This document shows positions 6,252 through 7,672 of a stretch of DNA of 7,672 nucleotides, piece by piece. Source of the DNA: an uncultured Clostridia bacterium (lineage in GTDB: Bacteria > Bacillota > Clostridia > Christensenellales > UBA1242). Where the stretch lies: positions 1 to 7,672 of the forward strand of contig CALWTN010000060.1 in assembly GCA_944384475.1 (NCBI GenBank). The letters run 5' to 3'. Within the stretch, counting starts at the first letter, position 1, and the number at the start of each line of letters is the position of its first letter. The notes under the pieces were generated by a model. That model worked only from the letters and a program-made list of their open reading frames with translations, was not told where the DNA came from and did not search any database. The position numbers were made by a program, and so were the translations under genes.

Positions 6252-6280
6252 TTGAAAATTGAGCGCAATTATTATATACT
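6252..6280 (+). promoter_or_regulatory. Predicted sigma-A promoter of the foldase lipoprotein gene
   Basis: TTGAAA at 6252-6257 and TATACT at 6275-6280 are 17 bp apart, each close to the housekeeping consensus. Transcription would start near 6287, leaving a leader of about 26 bases that contains the AAAGGA ribosome site. The promoter begins only six bases after the mfd stop codon, so the lipoprotein gene can be expressed independently of the operon, though read-through from mfd is also possible. Confidence 0.68.
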
Positions 6281-6301
6281 AGTGTAAGTATTTTCTAAAT
6301 T

Positions 6302-6307
6302 AAAGGA
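6302..6307 (+). promoter_or_regulatory. Ribosome binding site of the foldase lipoprotein gene
   Basis: AAAGGA lies five bases before the ATG at 6313. The following residues form a clean lipoprotein signal, which confirms this start. Confidence 0.75.
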
Positions 6308-6312
6308 TTGTT

Positions 6313-7672
6313 ATGAAGAAAAGAAGAGTTACTGGATTATTGATGGCGGTTTGTTTTGGACTTATGACCTGCGTTTCACTTGTGGCAGGTTGTTCTCTTG
6401 TCACGACTGATATGGCAAAGTATTATAACGCAACTGTTGCTTCTTTCACTTATGAAGACGGCGAGAAAATCAACGTTACTAAAAAGGAACTTATAACAGC
6501 GTTTAATTCTTATGGCTATCAATACTATCAAAATTACGGCATGGAACTTAAAGAGGCTTATAAGCAAACCATCAATTCGGTTATTGATCAAAAGTTGATC
6601 ATCAATTCGGCTGAGGAAACTGCAAAAGAGCAAAACAACGGCGAAATATTGACCACCAAAGAAAAAACCTATCTTTGGGAAACAACCTATGAGGCGATTG
6701 AGGATAATATAGTAAGTTATTATAACGACATCAATAATATTGAAGAAGATGAAGAAGAAAGCTCTGAGGATGGTGTTGTTTCACAAGAAGTGTTTGAAAA
6801 AACTGCTAAACTTGTTCAAAATGCAGATGGTTCGTTTAAAATTGAGGTTGTTTCAACCACAAAAAGTGATGTCGATTCGCATGAATATTGGAGCGGTGCA
6901 GACAGAGACGTTACAAAACAAAACGATTTAGATGCGCTTTATAACTATGTTGTAACCTTTGTAAATGAAAATCCGATTTATTCACAAGCATACAACAAAT
7001 ATTTAAGTGAGGCAAAAAACTCAGAAAAAGGCATGAAGCTTTCTACTGACAATAAATCAGTTTTCCAAAGAGAGATAACCAGAGTTTACGAGGTGTTGTA
7101 TGACAGCTTTATGGTTAATAAATACACCGAACAAAATCAAGGCAGCAACTCGACAGTGACGATTACAAACATTTTGGATGTTTACAAAAATAAAGTGATT
7201 TCCGATTATAATAAATATGTAACTGAAAACGCATCTACTTATGAAAGTGACGTTTTAAGTGACGTGTCAAAAATAAATTATTTTAAAACCACAGGAACAC
7301 AATTTTTCTATGTGTCACACATTTTGGCTAAGTTTTCTGACGAGCGGCAAGCAGAATACGACAGGCTTACCAAAATCGTAAATGGCGAGGTGGACGGGCC
7401 TGAGACAATCGGCGAGGCTGAGGCAAAGATTAATGATCTTTACAACAGTTTGTCCTTCCCAGTCAGAGAGAAAAATGCTGACGGAGAGTGGGTTGAAGTT
7501 AAAGATAGCGAAGGAGGCACAGTCACCAAATCAGTTGCAGCAGTGATGCAAGAGGTCTATCTCAAACTTGCCACAGCTGGCGATAATGAATATCTTAAAG
7601 CAGAATATTTCAACGAATTTATTTACAAATACAACCAAGATGACGGCATGTTTAATGCAGACAGAAACTATG
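6313..7672 (+). CDS. PrsA/SurA-like peptidyl-prolyl isomerase lipoprotein, 3' end outside window
   Basis: The frame is open to the right edge, giving 453 residues of an incomplete protein. The first 27 residues are a lipoprotein signal: MKKRR, a hydrophobic core, then the lipobox VAGC with C27 as the lipidated cysteine. The mature protein would be tethered outside the membrane. Residues about 55-105 (VTKKELITAFNSYGYQ...SVIDQKLIINSAEE) resemble a SurA/PrsA N-terminal chaperone segment, where a helix is followed by 'l..lId..Li...A'. Residues 331-340 (FFYVSHILAK) match the first strand of parvulin isomerases ('..a.HILv'), and FIYKYNQDDGMF (436-447) resembles their 'la..yS.Dpg' element. The two elements are about 100 residues apart, far more than in normal parvulins, so the domain is diverged or carries an insertion. 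An acidic run (EEDEEESSED, 144-153) is notable. PrsA-type proteins fold secreted proteins after export, and such genes often follow mfd in Clostridia. Isomerase activity cannot be judged without the C-terminus. Confidence 0.75.
   Translation, partial: MKKRRVTGLLMAVCFGLMTCVSLVAGCSLVTTDMAKYYNATVASFTYEDGEKINVTKKELITAFNSYGYQYYQNYGMELKEAYKQTINSVIDQKLIINSAEETAKEQNNGEILTTKEKTYLWETTYEAIEDNIVSYYNDINNIEEDEEESSEDGVVSQEVFEKTAKLVQNADGSFKIEVVSTTKSDVDSHEYWSGADRDVTKQNDLDALYNYVVTFVNENPIYSQAYNKYLSEAKNSEKGMKLSTDNKSVFQREITRVYEVLYDSFMVNKYTEQNQGSNSTVTITNILDVYKNKVISDYNKYVTENASTYESDVLSDVSKINYFKTTGTQFFYVSHILAKFSDERQAEYDRLTKIVNGEVDGPETIGEAEAKINDLYNSLSFPVREKNADGEWVEVKDSEGGTVTKSVAAVMQEVYLKLATAGDNEYLKAEYFNEFIYKYNQDDGMFNADRNY

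Noticed and set aside
6246..6270. Inverted repeat AATTGC...GCAATT right after mfd, considered as an mfd terminator.
   Set aside because: The arms are only 6 bp with a 13-base loop, no T run follows, and the repeat overlaps the -35 box of the next gene's promoter.
6570..6612. Repeated ATCAATTCGG and TTGATCA motifs.
   Set aside because: They lie inside the lipoprotein coding region, are short, and encode an ordinary helix with similar codons.

Overview
The window looks like a piece of chromosome from an AT-rich, Gram-positive-type anaerobe of the Clostridia, probably an uncultured gut lineage. The reasons are a pth-mfd core preceded by a glmU-related gene, which matches the conserved Firmicutes order glmU-prs-ctc-pth-fin-mfd. 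There is also a DUF421/DUF4363 membrane pair, a lipoprotein foldase of the PrsA/SurA type after mfd, purine-rich Shine-Dalgarno sites, and signal/lipobox sequences typical of a single-membrane cell. Species-level assignment is not possible from the sequence alone. No tRNA, rRNA, CRISPR array, insertion sequence or phage gene was seen.

Layout. (1) Positions 1-584, plus strand: the 3' end of a DUF421 (YetF-like) membrane protein gene, overlapping by ATGA with a small DUF4363 protein gene. (2) Positions 584-609: a perfect 11-bp hairpin that includes the stop codons of both converging genes and probably terminates both transcripts. (3) Positions 608-1705, minus strand: an unrecognised 365-residue surface protein with a signal peptide, a large extracellular part and a C-terminal membrane anchor. 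(4) Positions 1706-1865: a very AT-rich divergent control region with two back-to-back promoters and three palindromic sites. (5) Positions 1866-6246, plus strand: a tightly overlapping run of three genes, namely a degenerate GlmU-like protein, peptidyl-tRNA hydrolase (pth) and transcription-repair coupling factor (mfd). (6) From 6313 to the right edge: a lipoprotein of the PrsA/SurA peptidyl-prolyl isomerase type with its own promoter, cut off by the window end.

How it fits together. pth and mfd are housekeeping genes for translation (recycling peptidyl-tRNA) and for repair (removing stalled RNA polymerase). The most unusual item is the first gene of this operon. It sits where glmU normally sits and keeps recognisable GlmU segments. 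However, the nucleotide-binding glycine/arginine loop is gone, and the acetyltransferase half stops after the first turns of the beta-helix, so it is unlikely to make UDP-GlcNAc. It is also preceded by an exact-consensus promoter (TTGACA, 17 bp, TATAAT) placed so that transcription should begin at or next to the start codon, implying a leaderless mRNA. A 15-bp inverted repeat lies directly upstream of the -35 box. The flanking surface protein and the diverged foldase are lineage-specific-looking envelope proteins.
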